Positions 22,748 through 34,205 of a DNA stretch of 64,000 bases are shown here, piece by piece. The DNA lies in contig JAUCBJ010007473.1 in assembly GCA_032718475.1 (NCBI GenBank), positions 1-64,000 on the forward strand, written 5' to 3'. The stretch is from Nemertoderma westbladi. Its lineage: Eukaryota > Xenacoelomorpha > Nemertodermatida > Nemertodermatidae. A program made the translations under genes and the position numbers. Below the pieces are notes generated by a model. That model was not told the DNA's origin. It worked only from the letters and a program-made list of their open reading frames with translations, and did no database searches. Every line of letters begins with the position of its first letter. The stretch's first letter is position 1.

Positions 22748-25536
22748 TCTCGTTCTTTCCTCGGGTTTCTTCCGTGAACTCTATTAGGAGACGTAGGAGG
22801 AGTTTTTGTTACCTGTTCTCTCCTGTCATTGGTTCGAGACTTAAATTTACTTACGTCTTTAGGCGCTTTATTGACATAGTAAGATCTTTCAGTGTCTTTC
22901 CCGCTGTCCTCTTCTTGAGAAGCCTGGCTTTCGCCGTCGTCTGTATAACACACTGGTATTACCCTTCTCCTAGAAACGGGTTTCTCACTTACCTTATTTT
23001 CCAGTGTCTTCTCTCTGGACTGCTTTAGGAGCTGTAATTTTACCTCTCCATCTAAGAATGACATGAGATCAGCCATGGTAGGGTCTCTTCGTTGTTGTTC
23101 CATCATATATAAGACTTTCTTGTCCCAGCGTGTACCTACTCCACCCTTTGGTAAAGTAGAGGCCACGGCTCCAATAACCATAGAACTCTGATATTCATGA
23201 GACTTACCTAGCCAATCTAATTGTCTACAGATCTCCTGAATCTCATCGGAAAACTCTATAATCCCGCTGCTAATGAACTTTTGGGATGCTACCAATTTTG
23301 CATACAAATACCTAGCTATGTTATTCCTATTACCATACCTGATGTTTAGTGTATCCCAAACTTGTCTTAATCCATCTGGATGTCCAATAAACTTTAACGC
23401 CATTAACTTGGGAGGTCCTTCCAAACACTCGATGAGGAATCTAAGTTTCTCTCCGTTAGATAGTACAGAGTTCTGTATGTTATCTTTGTAATATTCATTA
23501 AAAGGTAACCATTTCATCTCATCTCCATTGAACTTGACGATCTCTCCCACCTTTACCGCTTGACGGGCTTCGGTTCTAGCCATTTGACGCGTAAAACTTT
23601 CTTGGGCCATCGTGTTATTTAATATCGAGTTATCGGTATATAAATTTCTCGGATTATGATCAGGTCTATATGGAATATCATTGTCAACAGGTTTATAATT
23701 ACCCTTAATAGGGTTTACTATAGGAGTTTCTACTTCACTAGCAGTATAGATGCGTGTAGGCTCCACACCTTGCGCATGAAATACTTCAGACCTAACAGGT
23801 TAACACATTGTTACAGGGGGTGGTGGTATACCCTTTTGTGTATTTACTAATTTATCGCGTTCTAACGCGATGCTCTGCTGCACTTCTTGCAACTGTAACC
23901 TACTTTCCCTTACTGTTCCCTTGAACTGTTGAACAGTCTCCTGCATCTGCCCGAGTAGGAGATCCATCCCCCGCCGTCCCTCATCCACCCACTCGACCGC
24001 CGACGCGTGAGCCGCCAACATAGTAGCGGGTAGACGAGGGACAACGGGCGACAAATCCTTGATATTTCGCTCGGAGTCCAGGACAGGAACTGTCTCAGGG
24101 GCGGTTCTGTTGGGCACAGGTAGTTTAGTGCTGTGCAAAGGGAAATTAGAGGTAGGTTCTGGGAGTACAGGTGTCTCTATCACCGAAGGGGTGGCTTCGA
24201 GAACAGGCCTAATTATTTCAGGCTCATCTACTATAGTAGGGAGTCTTTCTACTCTAATAATTTGGTCTGTAGGTTCTGTACTACCTAAGTCTGTGCTAGC
24301 TAGTTGCCTTCTCACAGCTGGGGGCAAATCAGGCAATTTCTGACGGTGGGGCATTCTTCTACGCCTGCTGAGACGAGATCTATTTCCTCCGCCTTCAGGA
24401 TCTGTTGTATCGCCTTCATCCGATGATGTAAAGCCCTGTCGCTTGGGGGTGGATCGACTTATCAGCTGCATCTGACTAGCTGTTATCTGTTTATTGAAGT
24501 TGTCTTGCTTCTCTTGAAGATTTTCCAACTCTAGTTGGGTTGTCTCTTCAGATGCCCTCCGTTCTGCTTCTGCCACTGCCACTGCCGCCTTTCTTTCCAC
24601 TTCTACTGCTGCAGCTGCCGCTTTTGCCTCTGCCGCTGCCGCTTTTGCCTCTGCCGCTGCCGCTTTTCTTTCAACTTCTGCGGCCTTTCTTTCAGCTTCT
24701 GCGGCTGCCATTGCCTCTTTCCTTTCAACTTCTGCCGCTGCCGCTGCTGCTATCTTTCTGTCTTCTATACGTTTTTTCTTTACTTGTTCTTCTTGTTCCC
24801 TAACGATGCGGATTCTTTCATCAAATTTAGCTCGATCCGCTTCCAACCTTTCCGCATCTATTGCGTCCAACACATACTTGGCTCCTTCACTATTAGGACG
24901 AAGTCCAGCCAGCCGTCTCCTCAACTCTTTGTCTCCTACAAATCGTTGATAGTTCGACAGGTAGATGTCAATAGCGTCCTTCTTCTGAGGTTTCTCTAAT
25001 GTAACCTCGCTTTCCACCTGAGAAAAGGCAGCGTCTGTTGATTCTCCATGGGTGGAGCGCTCAGCCAGCTGAAATTTCCACTGGGCCGTTCCTTGAACCT
25101 TGAGACTCACCCGCTGGAACCAAGTCTTTACGGCAACTTGCAACGACGTGTCTTGTCTTCTTTTCGAAGCTTCCTCAAAGGCCGATAGGATTAGTCTGAT
25201 TCTTATAATTCTTTCTCGAACTTGATAAAGCAGCTCTCCCTGCTCTTGAGGTCCTTGGGTTTGTTGAAACAGTTGTTCCTCTAATCGCTCCAAAGAGGTG
25301 AAGAATCCCTGTACATATCCTGCTGCCGACCTCTTCCACATAGCTGGATCACTAGTGTCTTTCGTCACTCCCATCCTGTGTATGTCTTCCCAGGCAGCTT
25401 CCGATAAGTCAAACGGGAGTCCGGGTCCGGGGAAGTTCCATTGCGACTCGACAATAGACTTCAGTTCCTCCCTTGTGTATCCCGCATAACTGTCTTTGTA
25501 TACCGAAGGACGAACGGGGGTCGTCGAGGCCTTCAA
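22720..25536 (-). pseudogene. BEL/Pao gag, one internal stop
   Basis: One frame of 939 codons interrupted by a single TAA at 23800. The first part (to about residue 200) is helical, with SLERLEEQLFQQTQG and LILSAFEEASKRRQD. A long alanine/glutamate/lysine coiled coil follows (AAAEVERKEAMAAAEAERKA type, roughly residues 240-330), then a proline-rich linker. After the stop comes the capsid-like DUF1759-type domain (KFNGDEMKWLPFNEYYKD, FLIECLEGPPKLMALKFI, WDTLNIRYGN). Such proteins form the particle that packages element RNA. There is no ATG at the left end of the frame: it opens with TTG and upstream sequence has an acceptor-like CTTAATCTTAG at about 25574, so the true start is unknown. The frame ends next to a GTAAGGTGAGT sequence at about 22735. 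Confidence 0.8.
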
Positions 25537-25989
25537 TGCCAGCGCACATACTAAGGGGGAGGCCAGCAGAGGTAGTATCTAAGATTAAGGATGAAAACAG
25601 GGGCGGCATTATACCGCCGAACGACAAGTTGAGAGGTGGCATTTTGATGCCAAGTGGCGAGGAAGTTAAGAAGGCGGCGGAGAGACCCGATTTTAGGGTG
25701 GCGGAAGAGGGAGAACCAATTCCTGGTCAGTTGGAATTGGCGAAGAAAGTGTGGCGAAGAGTAAGAGGACGTATAGGCGGGCAGTGGGAGAGTGCCTACT
25801 GGAAGAAGGGGCACCTTAGAGTTTTAGTCGTCCAATGTTTTGGACTGAGGGGGGTGGGAATGAGGGCGAGACGCCCTTCCCACGCAAAAATAATTATTTA
25901 ATTAAAACGAAAATAATAAAATAATTAAATAATAAAATAAATAGAAAGTCAGAAAGTAAGTAGTAGTTAGTAAGTAGATAGCTAGTTAC
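25537..25989. other. Leader-side interval of the BEL remnant, no clear gene
   Basis: A plus-strand frame at 25473-25901 is open for 142 codons but has no known features and overlaps the 5' part of the BEL gag; it is not called. AT-rich words follow after 25890. Confidence 0.45.
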
Positions 25990-26510
25990 CTTTATTATTA
26001 CCCCAGTCAGATAAGAGATAATAATCAGTAAAAACCAAACTAAACTGTCTTTCATGCAAACAAATTTCTAACTAAAAACGGGTGAATGACCATGACCATG
26101 GAAATAATTTTAAATATAATCGTATATCAACTCTTTGGGGAGGCTTCCAAACCCAAAAACAATTATTTCGTTACATATAATATAGTAAATAACGTTGTAT
26201 GTTCTTCTTCCTCTCATAATAAAATATATATGAAATATCTCTGATCGCTGTGCCCTGAACATTTCACAACCAAAATGTTTCAGTGTGAAAAGTGTAGGCC
26301 TACCACACCCCGCCCAAACAGCCGCAAACGCATAGCCAACAAATTTATCAAAAGTTTACATACATGTTGTGTTCATGACGAGATGAGTGAAAATTGATCG
26401 CGTAATATAAACTAAAAAATTGAGAGTCGGGCCTGGCTCTTCTCCACTTTCTTACCCAATGGAAATGTTGTTGTTATAATCTAATATTGGGGCGGCTTTC
26501 TCTCGTTAGT
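25990..26510 (+). repeat. Dispersed 520-bp repeat, copy 1
   Basis: Runs from CCTTTATTATTACCCC to GGCGGCTTTCTCTCGTT. The same sequence, inverted and with scattered changes and small indels, is at 50917-51434, where it directly precedes the endonuclease ORF of a minus-strand LINE. Read in the LINE sense both copies have the same orientation, so this may be the LINE 5' untranslated region. Here no LINE ORF follows. Confidence 0.7.
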
Positions 26511-26514
26511 TAGA

Positions 26515-27480
26515 GAGGCTAATTAGTTAGTAGAAGGTACGTAGTACCGAGTAGAGGTAGTAGTATAGTGGTTGTGGGCACCGCAAGCGCCACGTAGATG
26601 GAAGTAGTGGTAGAGAGGTTGTGGGCACCGGAAGCGCCACGGTACAGGGGATACGTTGAACTAAGTGGGGCACGGGCCTGATGACGTGTTTGATGTAAGA
26701 GCAGGGTATGTTAATTAGGGTGGGTGCCGGGCACAAGAGGTGCCGGGCACAAGAAGTTAGTAGTAGAGTTAGTTGAGTTAGTGGAGAGTTAGTAGAGTTG
26801 GTAAGAGTTAGTAGTAGAGTTAGTAGAGAGTTAGTAGAGTTAGTAAGAGTTAGTAGTAGTTCACATGATTAACGTACCCACTCTGCCGGCACTCAGAGCG
26901 TCGCGTGCAGGCGAGGAGATGTAAAGGGGGTAAGATGTAGATAGAGTAGAATAGTAGAGACGGGCACATAGGGTGCCAGGTAGTAGAGTTAGAGAGTTAG
27001 AGGTAGTAGAGTTAGAGAGTTAGAGGTAGTAGAGTAGTAGAGACGGGCACATAGGGTGCCAGATAGTAGAGTGGTTGTGGGCACCGCAAGCGCCACGTAG
27101 GGAGTAGAAAGGAGTAGACTAAGTAGAGTTAGAGTTAGTAGAGAGTTAGAGGGTTTTAGTTAGAGTTAGCAGTAGAGGGGTTGTGGGCACCCTAAGCGCC
27201 ACGTAGTTAGAAGAGTTGGTAAGAGTTAGAGAGAGTTAGTAGGAGTTAGTTAGACTTAGTAGAGCTAGTTAGAGTCGGAGAGTTAGTAGAGAGTTAGATA
27301 GTTAGCAAGTAAGTAGTAGGTAGATAGTATGATAGCACAGGGGTAGCATTAGGGATTAGGGCCTTAGGGAGTGGTAGAGAATAGAGAGGAGTATGGAGAG
27401 AAGTTAGAGTGCGATTCAGGTGTGGGGAGAGAGTAAGAGTGGGGAGAGAGTAATAGCGGAGTTAGAGTGAGAGATTAGAG
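26515..27480. repeat. Degenerate AGTTAGTAGAG and GGTTGTGGGCACC repeats
   Basis: Low-complexity purine-rich sequence built of AGAGTTAGTAG words, with embedded longer repeats: TTGTGGGCACCGCAAGCGCC with four variants (near 26571, 26618, 27073, 27179), and GACGGGCACATAGGGTGCCA twice (near 26960 and 27041). It fills most of the interval before the 3' end of the LTR element. Confidence 0.75.
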
Positions 27481-27689
27481 TTATAGTGGAGAGCTTTTAA
27501 AATTGTGTGAGAGTCCACAATTGGCTCGACACGAGACGTCAGATGGGTAGCATTATCATACCCATGGGGAGCGGCCTGGAAAGCCGACTCCAAGAAAAAT
27601 AGACCCACCCCACACCCGATACTAGATCGGGATCCAGCGGAATTGTAGCGCACTTGAGTTGGATGCTATCTTCTCACCGGGAAGATAGC

Positions 27690-27701
27690 ATGGGGGGGGA
27701 G
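27690..27701 (+). promoter_or_regulatory. Polypurine tract of the LTR element
   Basis: ATGGGGGGGGAG immediately before the right LTR, the usual primer site for second-strand DNA synthesis. A perfect 11-bp hairpin (ATGCTATCTTC and GAAGATAGCAT) sits just upstream at about 27663-27690. No comparable tract lies next to the left LTR on the other strand. Confidence 0.75.
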
Positions 27702-28264
27702 TGTTAGCTTATTCAATTCCGCTAACCACCCCATAAAGTGAGCCTTAAGCAATATTGGGGAACACGAGGTCGACTATCAATCAACCTCGTGTCACCCCAA
27801 CAAAGTGGGAAGGAGAAACCCCAAAGAACACACGCACAATAGGGGTCAGGGGTTACACCCCTGAGAGAGAGGGAATAGCAGGGGTAAAGGGAAGTACTCC
27901 AAAGGGAGGTAAAAGGGCGACAACAGGGTTATTAGCCAATGGGGGGAAGGCATCGGCTGAGTAGTGTTATGCGGCCAACCGTGCAATATATATTACCAGT
28001 CTTTATGTCATTTGTCCAGTTATCCCAGTACAGTCAGGCAGTACGGTGACAGTTAAGACCGTCACCGCCGTCACCAACTACCTATATTATAACATACCGG
28101 TAACCTGTGCTATCTGTTACTGTTTCTCATTTACATTTATATCGTATCACACATATATCATTAACAAGGACACTGGAACGAACTATTACCTTTTCCATTC
28201 ACACGGCGGGGACGCGTACGAAAACAACACCGGATAAACCGGGATCCTCTCGGATCCCGTCACA
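27702..28264 (+). repeat. Right (3') LTR
   Basis: 563 bp, TGTTAGC to GTCACA, about 99 percent like the left LTR by eye, followed by the target duplication TACAG. Confidence 0.92.
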
Positions 28265-28269
28265 TACAG

Positions 28270-29495
28270 TACACTAAAAATGATACAGTACTTCTACAGT
28301 AATTATCTCAAGGCATCCATAATTTACACATAACTGCAATGATCAATTTAGGTGATGTTGACACTCGAAAAATGTGATTTGAGTGATTAGTTCTCGATTT
28401 ATTGTACAAAATGTCAAAGCTAGGTCCACCAATGACCTTATATTGAGTTGACAGCCTAATACAGTATTGAGGTTGAATTTATTCCAAGATTGTCCGACTT
28501 ATTATCGTTCAAACATTTCCGATGATGACAACGACAGACGGGTCCACTACTTATACCCATATGCTAAGGCCACCTGGACTTACGATGCTCGCCCCACAGT
28601 TAATCGAATGTCATATATGTAGGATATCACAGCCCACACTAAAAAAAACATTAAAAGAAGCGCTAGCCATTCAGCAGTTCGTGCTTTTCATTTAAGGCTG
28701 TCATAAAAATTTGGATAGAATTTATTGCCAGTAATTAGATGCGTCCTATTGGATGCTATTTATAGATCCATACCCCTTTTCTATTCTCTCTTACCCGTAG
28801 CACAGAGAAGATCTTCCCCCAGCTCACGCGCTGAATAGGGAAGGATTTTCAAAAAAAAAAAATTTCACCAAAAACCCGATGTAAATCAAAGATACTAAGT
28901 TGTGTGCACAAGATACTACAGTAAGTTGTGCGCACAACTTAGGAAAAAAATATGTTTTCCCAAATGTCCCTTTAGGGGCTCCGTACTATACCGAAATGCC
29001 AAGGAAACTATTATTATAGATACCCAATGTTCCGTTATTTTTTCTTTATTGCCTCCGGTTGAGAGGAGCCTTCGGGTTGCCATGATTTTTGGTTATCAGG
29101 GCCGGATTCAGTGTGGTGGTGGGTGGACTGGGGCCGGGTTAGTGGTGGGGGGGCCTGGGCTCTACTGCATGGGGTTAGCACCGGGCCGATGGCGCCGAGC
29201 ACTTCTCACAGACTAGTACAGTATACTACTGAAAGATACTGTACGTTTTCTCTCGTCAGGTCATGCTCTCGTTTTCGATACTTTTCAATAAATTTTATTG
29301 CAAATACCTTTCAAAGAAACCTGAATGTACTGTAGATGTAAATGTATATTAGTGCGAAATGTGAGTCAGGAAATGTTTGGAAATTTCCCATACATTTTTC
29401 CAATAATTTCTTATAGATTTTCGGATTTTCCGGAAATTTCCTATTTTGCTAATTATTTTATTTAGCATATTCTTCAAACATATAGTAAAACACAA
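28270..29495. other. No recognised gene
   Basis: Unique-looking sequence between the LTR element and the 40-bp satellite. Contains an A run at 28850-28860 and a GT-rich stretch near 29110-29170. No convincing coding frame. Confidence 0.5.
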
Positions 29496-29851
29496 ATAGA
29501 GTAAAACACAAGTTGAGTAAACACTAGAAACAAGGGATTCCTGCAACACAAGTAGAGTAAACACTAGAAACAAGGGATTCCTGCAACACAAGTAGAGTAA
29601 ACACTAGAAACAAGGGATTCCTGCTAAGATGTGAGAGTAAACACTAGAAACGAGGGATTCCTGCTAAGATGTGAGAGTAAACACTAGAAACAAGGGATTC
29701 CTGCAACACAAGTAGAGTAAACACTAGAAACAAGGGATTCCTGCTAAGATGTGAGAGTAAACACTAGAAACAAGGGATTCCTGCTAAGACGTGAGAGTAA
29801 ACACTAGAAACAAGGGATTCCTGCAACACAAGTAGAGTAAACACTAGAAAC
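29496..29851. repeat. 40-bp satellite, left block
   Basis: About nine 40-bp units with the constant part GTAAACACTAGAAACAAGGG then ATTCCTGC, and a 10-bp segment that is either TAAGATGTGA or AACACAAGTA. Same family as 31172-32839; the two blocks are separated by a LINE insertion with the duplication AGAAAC at 29846-29851 and 31172-31177. Confidence 0.93.
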
Positions 29852-31171
29852 ACTAGAACTCTTTCTTCTGTCGGAAGAAAGACAGCTGCTGTCCCTGCCA
29901 GTCCGGCACGGTGGATTGGGCGTTCCGGTTCCCGCCGACCTCGACGCACAGTACGGCAACTCGCGCGATATGTGCGAACCGTTTCATCTAGCCGATACCC
30001 ATTCGATGTCGGTGATCCGGGAGCGGCAGAAGCTGGCATTGGCAGCGCTGAAAGTTCGTGGGGCGCTGCACCTGAAAATTAAAACAGAAGAGGTTTACAG
30101 GAATATCTCGCCAAACCAACGCAAGTTGTGTGAGTTAACCTCAGAGAAAGGCGCTTCAACTTGGCTTAACACCAAACCGCTAACCCAAGTTCAAACTCAA
30201 CTAGATAAGGAAGAGTTCCGAGACGCCCTGAGTCTACGTTACGGGTGGTCCCCTAAGGATCTCCCAGCTCGTTGTGCCTGTGGGGAGCGATTTTCCGCTT
30301 CGCATATTCTGTCGTGCCCTACTGGAGGTTTCCCCTCCATAAGGCACAACGAGATCCGCGATTTCGTGGCTGATTCCCTTACCGAGGTGGCGCACAATGT
30401 GGCAGTTGAGCCGATGCTCCAGCCACTGACAGGCGAGCAGTTCGCCCTCTGATCAGCTTCGACTGACCAGCAGGCGCGGCTGGACGTTTCGGTGAGTGGC
30501 TTCTGGGGCAACCGCTTCCAGAGGACCTTCATCGACGTTTCAGTATTTAACCCGCTGGCCGCTACGAACGCCGCCATGTCTTTGGATGCCGCCCATCGCC
30601 ATCACGAGGACCGAAAGATCCGGAAGTACGAGGAGCGGGTGAGGGAGGTTGAACACGGCAACTTCACTCCCCTCATCTTCACGGCTTTCGGCGGGATGTC
30701 CAAAGCCGCCACGCAGTTTGTTACTCGCCTGGCCCACAAGATCGCAGACAAAAGGGAGGTCCGGTACTCCGACAGTATCACCTGGGTTCGCCGGCGACTG
30801 AGTTTCGCGTTGCTGAGGTCGTCGCTGCTCTGTTTGCGTGGCTGTAGATCAGCTTCTCGCCGCCCAGTCCGCTGCAATATCGCGGAGGCGTCCATTCTCC
30901 TGGCGAATGCAAACTCGGACCCAACAGGCTGAATGGCAGTGCAGTGGTAGGCAGTGCAGTACACAGTACAGCAGTACATACTGTTTAAAATAGCAATCTG
31001 GTTGCTAGGCAGCCGTCAAATACAGCTGGTGGTGGTTGTACAATTGTTTTTTAAATTTCCCGCGTTTCTCTAATTACTGTTTTTAATTGTTTGTTATAGT
31101 GCCTATAATTGTGTTTGTATTTCTGAAGGTTTTTATGATTTTGTGAGTAAATGAGGCTTGTAAATAAAAAA
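29852..31171 (+). mobile_element. 5'-truncated LINE inserted in the satellite
   Basis: Starts abruptly within the satellite phrase, carries the C-terminal part of a LINE protein and a short 3' UTR ending AAATAAAAAA, and is flanked by AGAAAC on both sides. This is a clean target-primed insertion into an existing array. Confidence 0.85.
29866..30931 (+). pseudogene. LINE C-terminus with CCHC knuckle and restriction-like endonuclease region
   Basis: One frame reads LLSLPVRHGGLGVPVPADL (after-polymerase region), FRDALSLRYGW, then a CCHC knuckle CACGERFSASHILSC followed at once by RHNEIRDFV. After a TGA at about 30450 the same family continues with ARLDVSVSGFWGNRF, FIDVSVFNPL, REVEHGNFTPLIF and WVRRRLSFALLRSS. 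The CCHC-then-RHN order and the later acidic pairs match the restriction-like endonuclease of R2/HERO-type LINEs, which nick the target for priming. The polymerase domain is missing. The single stop and otherwise intact frame suggest moderate age. Confidence 0.75.
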
Positions 31172-32839
31172 AGAAACAAGGGATTCCTGCTAAGATGTGA
31201 GAGTAAACACTAGAAACAAGGGATTCCTGATAAGATGTGAGAGTAAACACTAGAAACGAGGGATTCCTGCTAAGATGTGAGAGTAAACACTAGAAACGAG
31301 GGATTCCTGCTAAGATGTGAGAGTAAACACTAGAAACAAGGGATTCCTGATAAGATGTGAGAGTAAACACTAGAAACGAGGGATTCCTGATAAGATGTGA
31401 GAGTAAACACTAGAAACGAGGGATTCCTGCTAAGATGTGAGAGTAAACACTAAAAACAAGGGATTCCTGCAACACAAGTAGAGTAAACACTAGAAACAAG
31501 GGATTCCTGCTAAGATGTGAGAGTAAACACTAGAAACAAGGGATTCCTGCTAAGATGTGAGAGTAAACACTAGAAACGAGGGATTCCTGCTAAGATGTGA
31601 GAGTAAACACTAGAAACAAGGGATTCCTGATAAGATGTGAGAGTAAACACTAGAAACAAGGGATTCCTGCTAAGATGTGAGAGTAAACACTAGAAACAAG
31701 GGATTCCTGCAACACAAGTAGAGTAAACACTAGAAACAAGGGATTCCTGCTAAGATGTGAGAGTAAACACTAGAAACGAGGGATTCCTGCTAAGATGTGA
31801 GAGTAAACACTAGAAACAAGGGATTCCTGCTAAGATGTGAGAGTAAACACTAGAAACAAGGGATTCCTGCAACACAAGTAGAGTAAACACTAGAAACAAG
31901 GGATTCCTGCTAAGATGTGAGAGTAAACACTAGAAACGAGGGATTCCTGCTAAGATGTGAGAGTAAACACTAGAAACGAGGGATTCCTGCTAAGATGTGA
32001 GAGTAAACACTAGAAACAAGGGATTCCTGCAACACAAGTAGAGTAAACACTAGAAACAAGGGATTCCTGCTAAGATGTGAGAGTAAACACTAGAAACGAG
32101 GGATTCCTGCTAAGATGTGAGAGTAAACACTAGAAACGAGGGATTCCTGCTAAGATGTGAGAGTAAACACTAGAAACAAGGGATTCCTGCAACACAAGTA
32201 GAGTAAACACTAGAAACAAGGGATTCCTGCTAAGATGTGAGAGTAAACACTAGAAACGAGGGATTCCTGCAACACAAGTAGAGTAAACACTAGAAACAAG
32301 GGATTCCTGCTAAGATGTGAGAGTAAACACTAGAAACAAGGGATTCCTGCAACACAAGTAGAGTAAACACTAGAAACAAGGGATTCCTGCTAAGATGTGA
32401 GAGTAAACACTAGAAACAAGGGATTCCTGCTAAGATGTGAGAGTAAACACTAGAAACAAGGGATTCCTGCAACACAAGTAGAGTAAACACTAGAAACAAG
32501 GGATTCCTGCTAAGATGTGAGAGTAAACACTAGAAACAAGGGATTCCTGCAACACAAGTAGAGTAAACACTAGAAACAAGGGATTCCTGCTAAGATGTGA
32601 GAGTAAACACTAGAAACAAGGGATTCCTGCAACACAAGTAGAGTAAACACTAGAAACAAGGGATTCCTGCTAAGATGTGAGAGTAAACACTAGAAACGAG
32701 GGATTCCTGCTAAGATGTGAGAGTAAACACTAGAAACGAGGGATTCCTGCTAAGATGTGAGAGTAAACACTAGAAACAAGGGATTCCTGATAAGATGTGA
32801 GAGTAAACACTAGAAACAAGGGATTCCTGCTAAGATGTG
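31172..32839. repeat. 40-bp satellite, right block
   Basis: About 42 units of 40 bp. Two unit types (TAAGATGTGA or AACACAAGTA in the variable 10 bp) are interspersed in a partly regular pattern: early units are almost all the first type, while from about 31,680 the second type recurs every two to four units. An A/G change in AGAAACAAGG or AGAAACGAGG marks subfamilies only within the first type. Confidence 0.95.
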
Positions 32840-33584
32840 TTTATGTGTTTCGTTATCTTGTCTCTCGTGGTCGTAACTACTGTATGTATGAAATACATAT
32901 ACTTTTCCGGAAATTTCCTTGAAAAATATATTTCAGGAAAACTCACATCACTATACAGTACAGTATATTAGACGTGGATTTAGAAATTTAAAGCCTTAAT
33001 GTTCCTGTTTATATTTATATGAAAAAATGCAAAGAATCGAAAGTGAAAGAAATAAATTCCATAAGCTATATAAATATTCACGCTACCTGTAAATAAAAAT
33101 TGGGAAAAATAAGTGGCAAAATTCAAAATTGCCTTGTTCGATTGGAGTTCGGTTCCGGTACGGCTCCTCTATAGTTCGGTCAATCCCTATACTGGTGGGA
33201 TCTTGGTGGGGGCCCCTGTGGTGGGGGGTCTGGGGCCTTGCCCCCCCCCCCCCAAAAAAAAAAAATACGGCCCTGTTGGTTATCTACCCGTATGAAAAAT
33301 TTAGTAAATTCCTTGGGGCCGTTATGAATTTGATCGCTCATCGCACTAAATTAATCAATCAACACAACTTCGTGTAATGCTCTGGTCTGATTTGTGTCAG
33401 TAAACAACCAATTAGGCCAACAGTAAGCAGTTTCTTTAATCTACTGTATATGTACTGTATAATGTATCATTTTAACCAATAATAGATATATAGTACTGTA
33501 TATTATGCACATTATGTTTTCACTCACTGTGTATTCATGTAGGCCTATTATTTTATTTTTCATGTAATACCTTTTTTAATTAGA
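32840..33584. other. No recognised gene
   Basis: AT-rich sequence with one C run followed by an A run at 33240-33265. No feature recognised. Confidence 0.5.
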
Positions 33585-33945
33585 TTGCGATCCGCATCTG
33601 TTTCCTTCTTTCATTCGAATCTGACTTCGAGCCAGAGTTCGAGACAGCAGTCCTCAAGAAGACACAGTACCGATGACAAAGCAAAGAAATGGTGGAAAAC
33701 TACACCGCGATTTATGAAGGTCTGTAAAGTTACAGTATTCAATCCATTTAATTACACCAACATACTGCAATGTATCTCGACTAATCCCTGCCCCACATTA
33801 GACACACCAACTTCGGCTGGTGAGGTAACAGCAGCAATTAACTTACAGAAATCCCACATGGCGGCTGGGCCTCACGGTGTGACTAATGAAGCACTCAAAT
33901 CAGGGTTTGGCTTGCTACTACCATACATACTGTCATTATTTAGGT
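33585..33945 (+). pseudogene. RTE-like LINE linker fragment
   Basis: The frame contains VCKVTVFNPFNY, then a typical pre-polymerase block LDTPTSAGEVTAAINLQKSH and AAGPHGVTNEALKSG, matching the PPT-EV-AI-K-GPDG-EALK pattern that precedes the RTE-type reverse transcriptase. Similarity ends near 33945; a short GATA microsatellite follows at about 33998. Confidence 0.65.
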
Positions 33946-34205
33946 GCCATATCGTATCCGTATGCATTTGCCGCATCCGTATGCACTGCACATACGCGTA
34001 GATAGATAGATAGATTTATTTATACATTATGTAATTGTATGTAATGCAATGCAAACTGCAATGATAAGAATTAGTATCTAGGGATTTTATAAGATTTCAA
34101 TACCGGGTATTACTGGTATACTGGTATAGCTAAATACTGACTGGCTGAATTGCTACTGCTGTACTGGCTGACTGGTCAAACACTGAATTTATATATCCTA
34201 TATTA

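Larger units (their letters stand above)
20976..25536 (-). mobile_element. BEL/Pao LTR-retrotransposon remnant, antisense inside the LTR element
   Basis: Order on the minus strand: coiled-coil gag, capsid-like gag domain, zinc knuckles, aspartic protease, then the end of RNase H and the linker before integrase. The reverse transcriptase core and integrase are missing. Gag, protease and RNase H parts share one frame, broken by two TAA stops; the zinc-knuckle part is in another frame. No LTRs of its own were found. It is on the strand opposite to the flanking LTRs. Confidence 0.85.
14540..28264 (+). mobile_element. 13.7 kb LTR retrotransposon, recent, non-autonomous or disrupted
   Basis: Two 563-bp direct repeats bound the element, each beginning TGTTAGC and ending GTCACA. 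The 5-bp duplication TACAG is exact on both sides (14535-14539 and 28265-28269). A polypurine tract GGGGGGGGAG lies immediately before the right LTR, so the element reads on the plus strand. No plus-strand gag-pol was found. The recognisable retroelement coding (BEL/Pao, 20976-25536) is on the minus strand, so either a BEL relic is nested antisense or the orientation inferred from the purine tract is wrong. The LTRs differ at only about four positions, so insertion is young compared with the decayed interior. No tRNA primer site could be recognised after the left LTR. Confidence 0.88.

Noticed and set aside
24535-24999. Cysteine/phenylalanine-rich plus-strand frames
   Set aside because: They are the antisense reading of the Ala/Glu/Lys coiled coil of the BEL gag.
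29496-32839. CRISPR-like array (constant part plus variable part)
   Set aside because: The variable 10 bp has only two versions, units are 40 bp with no unique spacers, there are no cas genes, and the context is an animal genome.
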